From positions 2,542,001-2,606,000 of the forward strand of contig CP036163.1 of NCBI GenBank assembly GCA_019056595.1: a stretch of DNA of 64,000 bases, in the 5' to 3' direction. Position numbers and translations under genes: made by a program. The notes beneath the pieces are model-generated. The model searched no databases, had not been told where the DNA came from, and worked only from the letters and a program-made list of their open reading frames with translations. This stretch comes from Pectobacterium atrosepticum (GTDB lineage: Bacteria > Pseudomonadota > Gammaproteobacteria > Enterobacterales > Enterobacteriaceae). Below are positions 51,520 to 59,490 of this stretch, piece by piece (within the stretch, counting starts at the first letter, position 1; every line of letters begins with the position of its first letter).

Positions 51520-53088
51520 ATGGCTCAGATTGTTGATCAATATGGTCGTCCGCTTAACCGCGAGGTACTGAAATCCCCGCAGACAGCGCGTGTGGCGCAA
51601 ATAACCCGGCATTTTCCAGAGCATCCCTCGCGTGGCCTGACGATTCGCCGCTTGCCGCGTATCCTGGAAGCCGCCGAGCGTGGCGATCTGGCCGCGCAAG
51701 CTGACCTGTTTGAAGACATGGTCGAGAAAGACGGGCATATATTCTCTGAGATGGCAAAGCGCAAGAATGCGCTATTGGGTTTGGACTGGAGCATCGAACC
51801 GCCGCGTAATGCGACCGCCGAAGAGAAAAGCCTGGCAGCGATGGTGGCCGAATGGATGGATGACATTCCCGATTTTGAGGACATTATTCTCAATGCTGCG
51901 GAGGCTATTGGGCACGGATTTTCAGCGCAAGAAATTGAAAAGTGGGAGTTTGAAGACAATATCTGGCTCCCCGCGCAAATCAAATTGCGCCCGCATCGCT
52001 GGTTCTGCACTAACCCGGAGATTGACGATACAGTTCGCCTTTCTGACGGTAGCATGAATGGCTCGGAGCTATGGCCGTTCGGCTGGCTGGTTCACACTCA
52101 TAACGCTAAAGCGGGCTACATTGCACAGTCTGGGTTATACCGCGTCTTGGTCTGGCCGTATCTGTTTAAAAATTATTCCGTGCGTGATTTTGCTGAATTC
52201 CTTGAGATTTACGGTTTACCCGCGCGGGTCGGAAAATACATGGAAGGGTCGTCTGACGACCAGAAAGACGCGTTGTTACACGCGCTCGTTACGCTTGGCC
52301 ACAACGCCGCCGGTATTATCCCGATGGGCAGCGAAATCTCATTTGAAGCCGCTGCTGACGGTCAATCCGATCCGTTTATGGCGATGATCGACTGGTGCGA
52401 GCGTACCGTATCGAAAGCGGTGCTCGGCGGAACGCTGACGAGCCAGGCGGACGGTAAAACCTCAACGAACGCCCTGGGCAACGTTCACAACGACGTGCGC
52501 AACGATATCCTGGTTGCCGACGCGAAACAGCTACGCGGCTTTTTCTCGAACATGATCCAGATGCTGCTGTCGATTAACGGCTATCAAGTGAGCCGCCGCC
52601 GCTTGCCGAAATTCGTTTTTGATACCAGTGAGCTGGAAGATATCGGAACGTTCTCGACCGGAGTGTCGACGCTGGTTCAGGCCGGGATGAAGACTATTCC
52701 GCTTTCATGGGTACACAAGAAAGTTGGTATTCCCGTCCCACAGAATAACGAGCCGGTGCTAGAAGCCGCTCCGCGTCCCTCACTTACGGGATTATCCACA
52801 TCACCCTACCGTGGTTTTGCGGCATTAAGCACTGCACCTGGTGAAATCAGCGACCCGGCACAATCGGCACTCGACAGCGCACGCTCAACGCCAGAAGCAA
52901 TCAACGATGCAATGCAGGCGCTGATTGCACCACTTGTCACAGCGTTACAGCAGGGACAAACGCCAGACGATGCGCTCGATATCATCGCGGCCAGCTATCC
53001 TGCGTTGGATGATGCGCATCTCCAGCAACTGCTTTCCCAGGCATTGTTTGTCGCCGATATCTGGGGGCGACTGAATGCCGACGCCTAA
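51520..53088 (+). CDS. portal protein (DUF935, Mu gp29-like)
   Basis: The 522-residue product shows the DUF935 pattern: MAQIVDQYGRPLNREVLKSP start, EDMVEKDGHIFSEMAKRKNA, then YLFKNYSVRDFAEFLEIYGL. It forms the ring at the head vertex through which DNA passes. It overlaps the next gene by 14 bases. Confidence 0.92.
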   Translation: MAQIVDQYGRPLNREVLKSPQTARVAQITRHFPEHPSRGLTIRRLPRILEAAERGDLAAQADLFEDMVEKDGHIFSEMAKRKNALLGLDWSIEPPRNATAEEKSLAAMVAEWMDDIPDFEDIILNAAEAIGHGFSAQEIEKWEFEDNIWLPAQIKLRPHRWFCTNPEIDDTVRLSDGSMNGSELWPFGWLVHTHNAKAGYIAQSGLYRVLVWPYLFKNYSVRDFAEFLEIYGLPARVGKYMEGSSDDQKDALLHALVTLGHNAAGIIPMGSEISFEAAADGQSDPFMAMIDWCERTVSKAVLGGTLTSQADGKTSTNALGNVHNDVRNDILVADAKQLRGFFSNMIQMLLSINGYQVSRRRLPKFVFDTSELEDIGTFSTGVSTLVQAGMKTIPLSWVHKKVGIPVPQNNEPVLEAAPRPSLTGLSTSPYRGFAALSTAPGEISDPAQSALDSARSTPEAINDAMQALIAPLVTALQQGQTPDDALDIIAASYPALDDAHLQQLLSQALFVADIWGRLNADA

Positions 53089-54415
53089 CGATGTCAACCT
53101 CGGCTACGCTATCGGTCTGAAACCCGAAGAAGCGATCCGCTATTTTGAATCCAAAGGCTATACCATCGGCTTTAACTGGCATGACGTCGAAGCCCGCGCC
53201 CATGCTACCGCATTCACCGTCGCCGGTATTCTCAAACAAGATGTATTAGAAGATATCCGGGGCGGATTGAATGCAGCGTTGAAGAACGGCGAAACCCTGG
53301 AGCAGTTCCGGCGTCGATTAACGCCCGTTCTTGAGCAAAAAGGCTGGCTCGGTAAGGGGCAAGGGCTGAAAGCCGACGAAGACGGTGTGCTCGAAGGGAA
53401 AAAGCTCACGCCGCGCCGTCTGAAAACCATTTTTGAGACGAATATGCAAGCGGCCTACAGCGCAGGCCGTTACGAAGAGCAGCTCGCTAACGCGGAGTTT
53501 CGCCCTTACTGGGAGCGAATCGGTGTAATGGATTCGCATATTCGCCCCAGCCATGCCGCGCTGCATGGCTACATCGCACGCTATGACGACCCTGTCTGGC
53601 AGTTTATGTACCCGCCAGATGGTTATGGATGTCGCTGCCGCGTTCGTGCTCGTTCGCAGTCCGATATTGAACGCCTGAAAGTCACGGTTCAGCACAGCGA
53701 GATCGTCGATGTCGAACAAGCGTGGGGGCCGAATGACTCGCGGACGGTACGGGCCATTAAGTGGAACGGTCAACTGTATACGCCTGACGCTGGTTTCGGT
53801 CACAATCCCGGACAGGGTTATCTGGCATCGCTCGGCCAGCGGCTGCTTGAGCGTTCGGCAGTCGCAGACCCACAACTGGCAGCGCTGGCTGTTCGTCAAA
53901 CAATGGGCAATGAAACGCTGTTAAAGGCCGTTTCAACGGACGTTAATGCGTTCGTCAATAATACGCTGCTAAACAAGCAGGCTCGCGGCCAGCTCCGGCA
54001 CGTCGGCGCACTACCGCCTCAAGTGGTTGACCGTCTGGCAGAGAAAGGCGTCGCCGTTGAGTCATCCGTTATCACGTTGACAGATGAAAACCTGTTGCAC
54101 GCCATTCGCGACAGCAAGGATGCGCAGCTTCCTGAGTCGCTATGGCAACGCCTACCAGAGTTTATACTCAATCCTAAAGCCATTCTCTATAACACGCAGA
54201 AAGCCGACGCGGCATTGACCTACGTTTTAGATCTACCGGACACCTCCGGCAAGCTGGTCGTGTTTATCGATCGGGAGCTAAAAGCTCGGCCGCCAGAGGG
54301 CGGAAAGAAAGAAAGGATAAAAACCAATCTGATAAGAACAGGGAAAATCTTGGCGAATGACGAGTCGCTGAGAAACAAAGGGATTAACGAAGTGCTGTTT
54401 GGCAATCTGGATTAA
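53075..54415 (+). CDS. head morphogenesis protein F with a nuclease-like C-terminal domain
   Basis: The 446-residue product has the gpF-like domain with MDSHIRPSHAALHGYIARYD and PPDGYGCRCRVRARS (about residues 150-192). After a linker, residues from about 325 form a separate domain (ITLTDENLLHAIRDSK, LPEFILNPKAILYNTQK, TYVLDLPDTSGKLVVFI, NLIRTGKILANDES). This resembles the phage Barnase-EndoU-ColicinE5/D-RelE-like nuclease (PBECR) domains known to be fused to head morphogenesis proteins. The classification is from memory of the pattern. The domain may be injected with the DNA or act on host RNA. Confidence 0.85.
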   Translation: MPTPNDVNLGYAIGLKPEEAIRYFESKGYTIGFNWHDVEARAHATAFTVAGILKQDVLEDIRGGLNAALKNGETLEQFRRRLTPVLEQKGWLGKGQGLKADEDGVLEGKKLTPRRLKTIFETNMQAAYSAGRYEEQLANAEFRPYWERIGVMDSHIRPSHAALHGYIARYDDPVWQFMYPPDGYGCRCRVRARSQSDIERLKVTVQHSEIVDVEQAWGPNDSRTVRAIKWNGQLYTPDAGFGHNPGQGYLASLGQRLLERSAVADPQLAALAVRQTMGNETLLKAVSTDVNAFVNNTLLNKQARGQLRHVGALPPQVVDRLAEKGVAVESSVITLTDENLLHAIRDSKDAQLPESLWQRLPEFILNPKAILYNTQKADAALTYVLDLPDTSGKLVVFIDRELKARPPEGGKKERIKTNLIRTGKILANDESLRNKGINEVLFGNLD

Positions 54416-54425
54416 GCGGCGGGAT

Positions 54426-54505
54426 GAGAAGCGCCGGACTCGAACCGGATCATGCTCAACACTCGTGGCGTAGTAGCAACCGTTACCCATTGGAAACAGC
54501 TTCCC
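54426..54505 (-). other. antisense tRNA-like fold between genes F and G
   Basis: On the minus strand a 7-bp acceptor-like stem (GGGAAGC with GCTTCTC, one G-U pair) encloses a T-arm-like hairpin CCGG-TTCGAGT-CCGG next to its 3' side and is followed by A. The stem extends to 11 pairs including GGATG/CATCC. The D-arm and anticodon arm do not fold canonically, so I do not call a tRNA. Confidence 0.55.
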
Positions 54506-54539
54506 ATCCACCGCACCTTAAGTATACACCGAGTAATTT

Positions 54540-55082
54540 ATGTACGAAATAAAATATGACATTACCGATTTTGAGCGCGGCCTCGGTGAGCTGATTAGTC
54601 GCATTGAACACCGACAGCCTCTTATGCGTGAGATGGCCGCCGCGATGCATGATGCGGTCGAAGAGAATTTCGCGCAACAGGGTCGTCCTGCTTGGGCTGG
54701 CTGGAGTCCACGCTATGCTAAAAAACGCCAGGGCGGAAAAATACTGCAAAAATCAGGGCGACTGGCGGCGAGTATCAATGAGTACAGCGACAATGACAGC
54801 GCCACGGTCGGGACTAACGTTGTCTATGCCCGCATTCACCAGGAGGGCGGCACGATCAATATGCCCGCCCGCAGCCAACGGGCTTACTACAAGCAGAACA
54901 AAGACGGCAGTGTCGGTAATCGGTTCGTGAAAAAATCAAAATCCAATTTTTCTCAATGGAACACGATGGGAGAGTATAGGATCACTATCCCTGCGCGTCC
55001 GTTCCTGCACCTTACGGAATCGGATGTTGAGGGAATGGAGAACACGGCGGCAGAATATTTAAAGCGCGTGATTGACGGTTAA
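54540..55082 (+). CDS. phage virion morphogenesis protein (Mu gpG-like)
   Basis: The 180-residue product shows AAAMHDAVEENFAQQGRPAW, then GKILQKSGRLAASINEYSDN, GTNVVYARIHQEGG and IPARPFLHLTESD, the virion-morphogenesis (gpG) pattern. In Mu, gpG is a tail/head completion factor. It is followed by a hairpin at 55141-55162. Confidence 0.92.
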   Translation: MYEIKYDITDFERGLGELISRIEHRQPLMREMAAAMHDAVEENFAQQGRPAWAGWSPRYAKKRQGGKILQKSGRLAASINEYSDNDSATVGTNVVYARIHQEGGTINMPARSQRAYYKQNKDGSVGNRFVKKSKSNFSQWNTMGEYRITIPARPFLHLTESDVEGMENTAAEYLKRVIDG

Positions 55083-55140
55083 CGCCGGCCTCATAAAAAC
55101 GCCGCTGAGCGCGTTTTCGTTGTTTCATCATGCCGTTACC

Positions 55141-55162
55141 GCCCCTTATGTGTTTAAGGGGC
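55141..55162 (+). terminator. hairpin after gene G
   Basis: GCCCCTTA pairs perfectly with TAAGGGGC around TGTGTT. Only a weak T content follows (TTAC). Possible terminator that separates packaging and head operons. Confidence 0.5.
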
Positions 55163-55261
55163 TTACAACGTGATTTAAACGGGGTTTAAATGCGGTCATA
55201 TCGGTTGCCGTTGCCATGATTTGAGTGGCAAGATAAAAAGCGTCATTTCCTCTCTACTGTT

Positions 55262-55316
55262 ACCCACTGAACCCCTTCCTCTTATTCGTTGATTAGCGTG
55301 CTGCCATTCTGGCGGT
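55262..55316 (+). promoter_or_regulatory. putative late promoter (PI-like)
   Basis: It has the exact 26-bp repeat of 46970-46995 at 55262-55287, placed 29 bases before the protease start. No good -10 hexamer is visible, as expected for an activator-dependent promoter. Confidence 0.72.
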
Positions 55317-56456
55317 ATGAAAAAGAAATTACTCGTTGCTGCCCTTGCCGCAGAAATCAATAAAGCCTCCCTCGGCGTCATCCAGTTGTTTCCGGCTGGT
55401 GAGTTCCGGGCACGTGATGACCGTCCTACCGAATGCCCTGCATGGATTATGACTGCTGAGGTCGCGCAGGCATTGATTGCCGCCGCTAACGCACAGCTGA
55501 CCCCGTATGTCATCGATTACGAACACCAGACCCTGCGTGCAGCAAAGAACGGCAAGCCCGCCCCAGCTTCCGGCTGGTTCAAAACGCTGGAATGGCGCGA
55601 AGGCGTCGGCTTGTTTGCCGTCGATGTGATTTGGACAGACAGCGCCGCCGCGATGATTGCCGACGGCTCATACCGCTTTGTTTCCCCAGTTTTTTCTTAC
55701 GACAAATCAGGCCGCGTCTTGCAGCTCCTGCACGCTGCGCTTACGAACACTCCCGCGCTGGACGGAATGGACGAAGTCATGTTGGCTGCCGCGTCATTCT
55801 TGACCAGCGCATCATCAACCCAAGAGGACACTATGGACGAACTACTTGAGCGTCTGCGCTGGATGCTGAATTTACCTATCACAGCCACCGCAGAAGACAT
55901 TACCGCCGAGCTAAACAAGCTCATTGATCAACTGGCATCTGCGACCGCAGGAACAGCGGCAGCATCATTTAACACGCTGTCGGCTAATCCGTTCAATTTG
56001 ATTGAAAAGCTCACAGCGGATGCCGCCAGCGTTGTTGCGCTGACCACACAGGTCGCAAGTCCCGACCCCGCTAAGTGGGTTTCTGTCGATGTGATGCAGC
56101 AATCCGTCACGGAAGCATTGGCAACCGCGAATAACAACACGGCGGCGCTGGCGCAGCAGCAATGTGCGGAGTTGATCACCGTCGCATTGTCTGACGGACG
56201 TTTGTTACCCGCGCAAAAAGGCTGGGCGAAATCTCTGGCGGAGTCATCGCCAGACAGTCTTAAAGCGTTTCTGGATAACGCGCCAAAAATCGCGGCGCTG
56301 ACAACTACCCAAACCAGGGGCCTGCCGCCCCCTGGCGTGAAACCCAAAACCGCAACCGACAATGACGACGATGTCGTAGACGTCGCTATCTGCAACCTGA
56401 TGGGCATTGATCCTGCTGAGGTGGCGAAGTTTGTAAAAGGAGAAGGTAATGAGTGA
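55317..56456 (+). CDS. head maturation protease with scaffold (Mu gpI-like)
   Basis: The 379-residue product has the Mu-like protease N-terminal part (IQLFPAGEFRARDDRP, YVIDYEHQTLRAAKNGKPAP, then ADGSYRFVSPVFSYD). It also has a C-terminal helical scaffold region that ends IGIDP-like (LMGIDPAEVAKFVKGEG). It processes scaffold and head proteins during assembly. The scaffold is probably also made separately from the internal start at 55833. Confidence 0.93.
   Translation: MKKKLLVAALAAEINKASLGVIQLFPAGEFRARDDRPTECPAWIMTAEVAQALIAAANAQLTPYVIDYEHQTLRAAKNGKPAPASGWFKTLEWREGVGLFAVDVIWTDSAAAMIADGSYRFVSPVFSYDKSGRVLQLLHAALTNTPALDGMDEVMLAAASFLTSASSTQEDTMDELLERLRWMLNLPITATAEDITAELNKLIDQLASATAGTAAASFNTLSANPFNLIEKLTADAASVVALTTQVASPDPAKWVSVDVMQQSVTEALATANNNTAALAQQQCAELITVALSDGRLLPAQKGWAKSLAESSPDSLKAFLDNAPKIAALTTTQTRGLPPPGVKPKTATDNDDDVVDVAICNLMGIDPAEVAKFVKGEGNE
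55833..56456 (+). CDS. scaffold protein from an internal in-frame start (Mu gpZ-like)
   Basis: ATG 55833 is in frame within the protease gene, with AAGAGG at 55822-55827 five bases before it. The 207-residue product (MDELLERLRWMLNLPITATA start) is helical and Ala-rich, as expected of a scaffold. In Mu, Z is the C-terminal part of I expressed by the same trick. Confidence 0.75.
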   Translation: MDELLERLRWMLNLPITATAEDITAELNKLIDQLASATAGTAAASFNTLSANPFNLIEKLTADAASVVALTTQVASPDPAKWVSVDVMQQSVTEALATANNNTAALAQQQCAELITVALSDGRLLPAQKGWAKSLAESSPDSLKAFLDNAPKIAALTTTQTRGLPPPGVKPKTATDNDDDVVDVAICNLMGIDPAEVAKFVKGEGNE

Positions 56457-56844
56457 TCGCAATACACCACACCGTGACGGGCTGCTGTTCCCCGTCCCGG
56501 TTGCAGCATCAACCGAAATTTTTGGCGGTCACATTATTGCCGCTAATGCTGCCGGTTATGCCGTTCCCGCGACGGCGACGGCCACGCAAATCACGCTCGG
56601 AGTCAGTGACGGCTGGGTGGATAACAGCGCGGGTGCGAACGGCAGCGCTGATGCACTAGTGCGACGTAGCCGTGCGTGGCAGTTCGTCAACCATGCGGCC
56701 GATGCAGTGACGCAAGCTGATGTCGGCAAAGACTGCTATGTCGTGGACAGTCAGACCGTCGCGAAAACCAACAATACCAATGCCCGCCCTGTAGCGGGGA
56801 AGGTTCAGGCAGTCGGCAGTAATGGCGTCTGGGTTCTGATTTAA
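56449..56844 (+). CDS. probable head decoration/stabilisation protein
   Basis: The 131-residue product is beta-rich (STEIFGGHIIAANAAGYAVP, VGKDCYVVDSQTVAKTNN, GKVQAVGSNGVWVLI) and sits between protease and major head protein. That is the place of cement/decoration proteins in Mu-like phages. It overlaps the protease gene by 8 bases. Confidence 0.78.
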   Translation: MSDRNTPHRDGLLFPVPVAASTEIFGGHIIAANAAGYAVPATATATQITLGVSDGWVDNSAGANGSADALVRRSRAWQFVNHAADAVTQADVGKDCYVVDSQTVAKTNNTNARPVAGKVQAVGSNGVWVLI

Positions 56845-56855
56845 GGAGAAATACC

Positions 56856-57773
56856 GTGTTAGTGAATGTAAAGAACGTAAGGGCGATTTTCGTCAATCTG
56901 AAAACTAGCTTCCAGAATGCGTTTGACCAAACGCCGACGGACTGGAAAAAAATTGCAATGGTCGTGCCATCGACCGGGAAACAGAATGATTACAGTTGGC
57001 TGGGTCGTTTCCCGAAAATGCGCAAGTGGATCGGGGATAAGGTCATTAAGGCCCTGTCAGCCTTCAACTACAGCATCGTCAACGATGATTTTGAAGCCAC
57101 AGTCGAAGTTGAGCGCAACGAAATCGAAGATGATCAAGTACTGGGGCTAGCAACTCAGGCTAGAGAGGCAGGCCAATCCGCTGCTGAATTACCCGCTGAC
57201 CTGGTGTTTGCGTTGCTAAGTCAGGGCTTCGCATTGAAGTGTTATGACGGACAACCGTTCTTTGATACCGATCATCCCGTTGGAAACGATGTGCCTCACT
57301 CGGTTTCAAACATGGGAACGAAAAAATTGAAGGTAGGCTCACTGGCGGAAGCTAAAGCCTCCTATGGTGCCGCCCGCACCACTATGCGTAATTTCAAAGA
57401 TGACGAAGGCGCATCACTGAAAATCCGGCCAGGCGTGCTAGTTGTGCCTGTAACGCTGGAAGACGATGCGAATTATTTGATGACAGCCGAAAAATTCCCA
57501 GACGGCACACCAAATCCGTATCGCAATACAGCGGAAGTATTGGTTGCACCTGAGCTGGCATCTGATAGCGCGTGGTTCTTGCTGGACACTACCCGCGCAG
57601 TCAAGCCTCTTATCTATCAGGACCGTAAGAAGCCCGAATTTGTCGAGCAGATAGACTACAACTCCGAAAACGTCTTTATGCGTAAAAAATTCCGCTTCGG
57701 TGCTGAAGCTCGTGCGGCGGCTGGATATGGGTTCTGGCAAATGGCCTATGGCTCTACAGGAGTAAGTGAATAA
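56856..57773 (+). CDS. major head protein (Mu gpT-like)
   Basis: The 305-residue product shows the Mu-like major head pattern: WKKIAMVVPSTGKQNDYSWL, GRFPKMRKWIGDKVIKALSA, YSIVNDDFEATVEVERNEIE, then LLSQGFALKCYDGQPFFDTD. It uses a GTG start with AAGGAGAA upstream. It builds the capsid shell. Confidence 0.95.
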   Translation: MLVNVKNVRAIFVNLKTSFQNAFDQTPTDWKKIAMVVPSTGKQNDYSWLGRFPKMRKWIGDKVIKALSAFNYSIVNDDFEATVEVERNEIEDDQVLGLATQAREAGQSAAELPADLVFALLSQGFALKCYDGQPFFDTDHPVGNDVPHSVSNMGTKKLKVGSLAEAKASYGAARTTMRNFKDDEGASLKIRPGVLVVPVTLEDDANYLMTAEKFPDGTPNPYRNTAEVLVAPELASDSAWFLLDTTRAVKPLIYQDRKKPEFVEQIDYNSENVFMRKKFRFGAEARAAAGYGFWQMAYGSTGVSE

Positions 57774-58207
57774 TGCCAATTCAAATTACTGCCCGCAACG
57801 ACGGCTTTCGCCGTTGCGGCATGGCGCACAGCGCCAAAACCCAGACCTATGCTGATGACCATTTCACTGCTGTACAGTTAACAGTGCTGGAAAACGATCC
57901 GCAGTTGATCGTCGTTCGCGTCAGCGGTGATGTAGAAAAAAACAGGGACACGGCTAAACAACTGTCGGCTGCGCTGGAAAAACTGAAAACGGCGGAAAAA
58001 GCCTCGGCGGCGCTGATTGGCGAGCGTGACGCGCTCAAAACCCGCGTAGCAGATCTGGGGCGTGATATTGCGTCCGCTAATGCAGCGATTGAAGCGGTGT
58101 CAGCTGAACGTGATGTCCTGCGGGAAAGCAATACGGCACTAACCACCGAGCGTGATGCACTCCAGGCACAGCTAACTGCGGCTGACGCGACGAAGGCGAA
58201 AAAATAA
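57773..58207 (+). CDS. FluMu-type (HI1506-related) structural protein
   Basis: The 144-residue product starts MPIQITARNDGFRRCGMAHS and ends in a long coiled coil (RDALKTRVADLGRDIASANA). The N-terminal pattern is that of the HI1506-related family in Mu-like phages, placed right after the major head gene. Its exact role is not known. TAATG overlap with gene T. Confidence 0.8.
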   Translation: MPIQITARNDGFRRCGMAHSAKTQTYADDHFTAVQLTVLENDPQLIVVRVSGDVEKNRDTAKQLSAALEKLKTAEKASAALIGERDALKTRVADLGRDIASANAAIEAVSAERDVLRESNTALTTERDALQAQLTAADATKAKK

Positions 58208-58638
58208 TGTACGCGACCCGTGACGATATTGTGCTGGCGTTCGGTGAGCGTGAATGTGTTGCACTCACCGACCGGAGTTTTACCGGCGATATCGACGAAG
58301 TGGTGCTGAATGGCGCGTTAGATCGCGCCAGTGCGGAAATCGATAGCTATCTGGCTGGTCGTTATCCCGTTCCCTGGTCGGATACGCCTCGCATTCTGGT
58401 TGGTCGCTGCTGTGATATTACCCGTTACCTGCTGTGCGGTGCGGGTACACAGATGACTGATGAGGTTCGTCTGCGCTATGAGGACGCCATCCGCTATCTG
58501 GAACGTGTCGCTGATGGCCGCATCACGCTCGGAAAAATGCCAGATGGACAGCTTGTGCAACAAACCAGCTCCGGGGCACGTTTCCAGTCTGCGGGGCGCG
58601 TGTTTGACAGGGGTTCTACAGGCGGAGGTGCATTTTGA
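58207..58638 (+). CDS. DUF1320 (Mu gp36-like) head-completion protein
   Basis: The 143-residue product shows YATRDDIVLAFGERECVALT, then LDRASAEIDSYLAGRYPVPW, the DUF1320 pattern. It is a connector/head-completion component in Mu-like phages. It overlaps by one base with the preceding gene. Confidence 0.88.
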   Translation: MYATRDDIVLAFGERECVALTDRSFTGDIDEVVLNGALDRASAEIDSYLAGRYPVPWSDTPRILVGRCCDITRYLLCGAGTQMTDEVRLRYEDAIRYLERVADGRITLGKMPDGQLVQQTSSGARFQSAGRVFDRGSTGGGAF

Positions 58639-59297
58639 TTATCCGTGATATTGAGCTGGCAATGATTGACCGGCTACGCAAAGGGCTGGGCCGTATGGCT
58701 GCAAATGTGTGTTCTTACGGTGGTGAACTGGACGGCGAACCCGCAGAGGTTGCTCGTGCAATGCCAGCCGTATGGGTGACGTTCGGCGGCATCCAGAACA
58801 CGCAAAACGCCAATATTGGTAAACGGAAGTACAAAACCACCGGGCGTTTTGTGGTGATTGTCGGCGAGCGCAGCGTGCGCAGTGAAGAGTCCTCACGCCA
58901 CGGCGGCGCGCGGACTGATGAGGTCGGTACTTATCGCATGGTCGAAGCTGTACGCCGGTTGATCTCCGGGCAGGATTTAGCCGAGTCCGGGTTAAAGATC
59001 GACGTTTTGATGCCAGGCCGTGTACGGCCTTTGTTTAACACCAAGCTGGAAAACCAGGCGCTGTCAGTATTTGCGTGTGAGTTCGACACGGTGTGGATGG
59101 AAACCGCGCTGGAAAACGGCAAATACCCGCTAGACGGCGCGGCACCGTTCCATCCTGACAGCGTTTTTTCTGGTTATCAGGGGGCGGTAAGCGAAGACGA
59201 CCCAGACTGGCTGCGCACCCATTTGAGCTATGACATTCCGCAGACATCTACGTCGCCGGATGCAGAGGATGTGATCCATCATGAAAATCAAGGTTAA
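58635..59297 (+). CDS. DUF1834 (Mu gp37-like) tail-completion protein
   Basis: The 220-residue product starts at a TTG codon (58635) that overlaps the previous stop. It shows MIDRLRKGLGRMAANVCSYG, then GRFVVIVGERSVRSEESSRH. By family and position it belongs to head-tail joining. The weak TTG start suggests translational coupling. Confidence 0.85.
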   Translation: MIIRDIELAMIDRLRKGLGRMAANVCSYGGELDGEPAEVARAMPAVWVTFGGIQNTQNANIGKRKYKTTGRFVVIVGERSVRSEESSRHGGARTDEVGTYRMVEAVRRLISGQDLAESGLKIDVLMPGRVRPLFNTKLENQALSVFACEFDTVWMETALENGKYPLDGAAPFHPDSVFSGYQGAVSEDDPDWLRTHLSYDIPQTSTSPDAEDVIHHENQG

Positions 59298-59490
59298 AGC
59301 GGCTCCGGGGGTTCAGGTGCCGCGTGAAGATAACGGCCGCCGTTACATCACTGATGAAATAGCGGGCGAAGTCGCGCTGACGGCGTACTACCAGCGGCAG
59401 TTAAATGCCGGTGATCTGGTAGTCGTTACTGACGACGCGGTAGTAGCAAAGAAAGGCAAATCTGAGGAGGTGAGCCGTGGCGAGTCCTAA
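59281..59490 (+). CDS. DUF2635 (Mu gp38-like) small protein
   Basis: The 69-residue product (VKAAPGVQVPREDNGRRYIT, then YYQRQLNAGDLVVVTDDAVV) is the DUF2635 protein that precedes the sheath gene in Mu-like phages. It overlaps both neighbours by 14-17 bases. Function unknown. Confidence 0.87.
   Translation: MKIKVKAAPGVQVPREDNGRRYITDEIAGEVALTAYYQRQLNAGDLVVVTDDAVVAKKGKSEEVSRGES

Noticed and set aside
54426-54505. a genuine tRNA gene on the minus strand
   Set aside because: Acceptor and T-arm fit, but D-arm and anticodon arm do not fold in canonical form, so I report a tRNA-like structure only.
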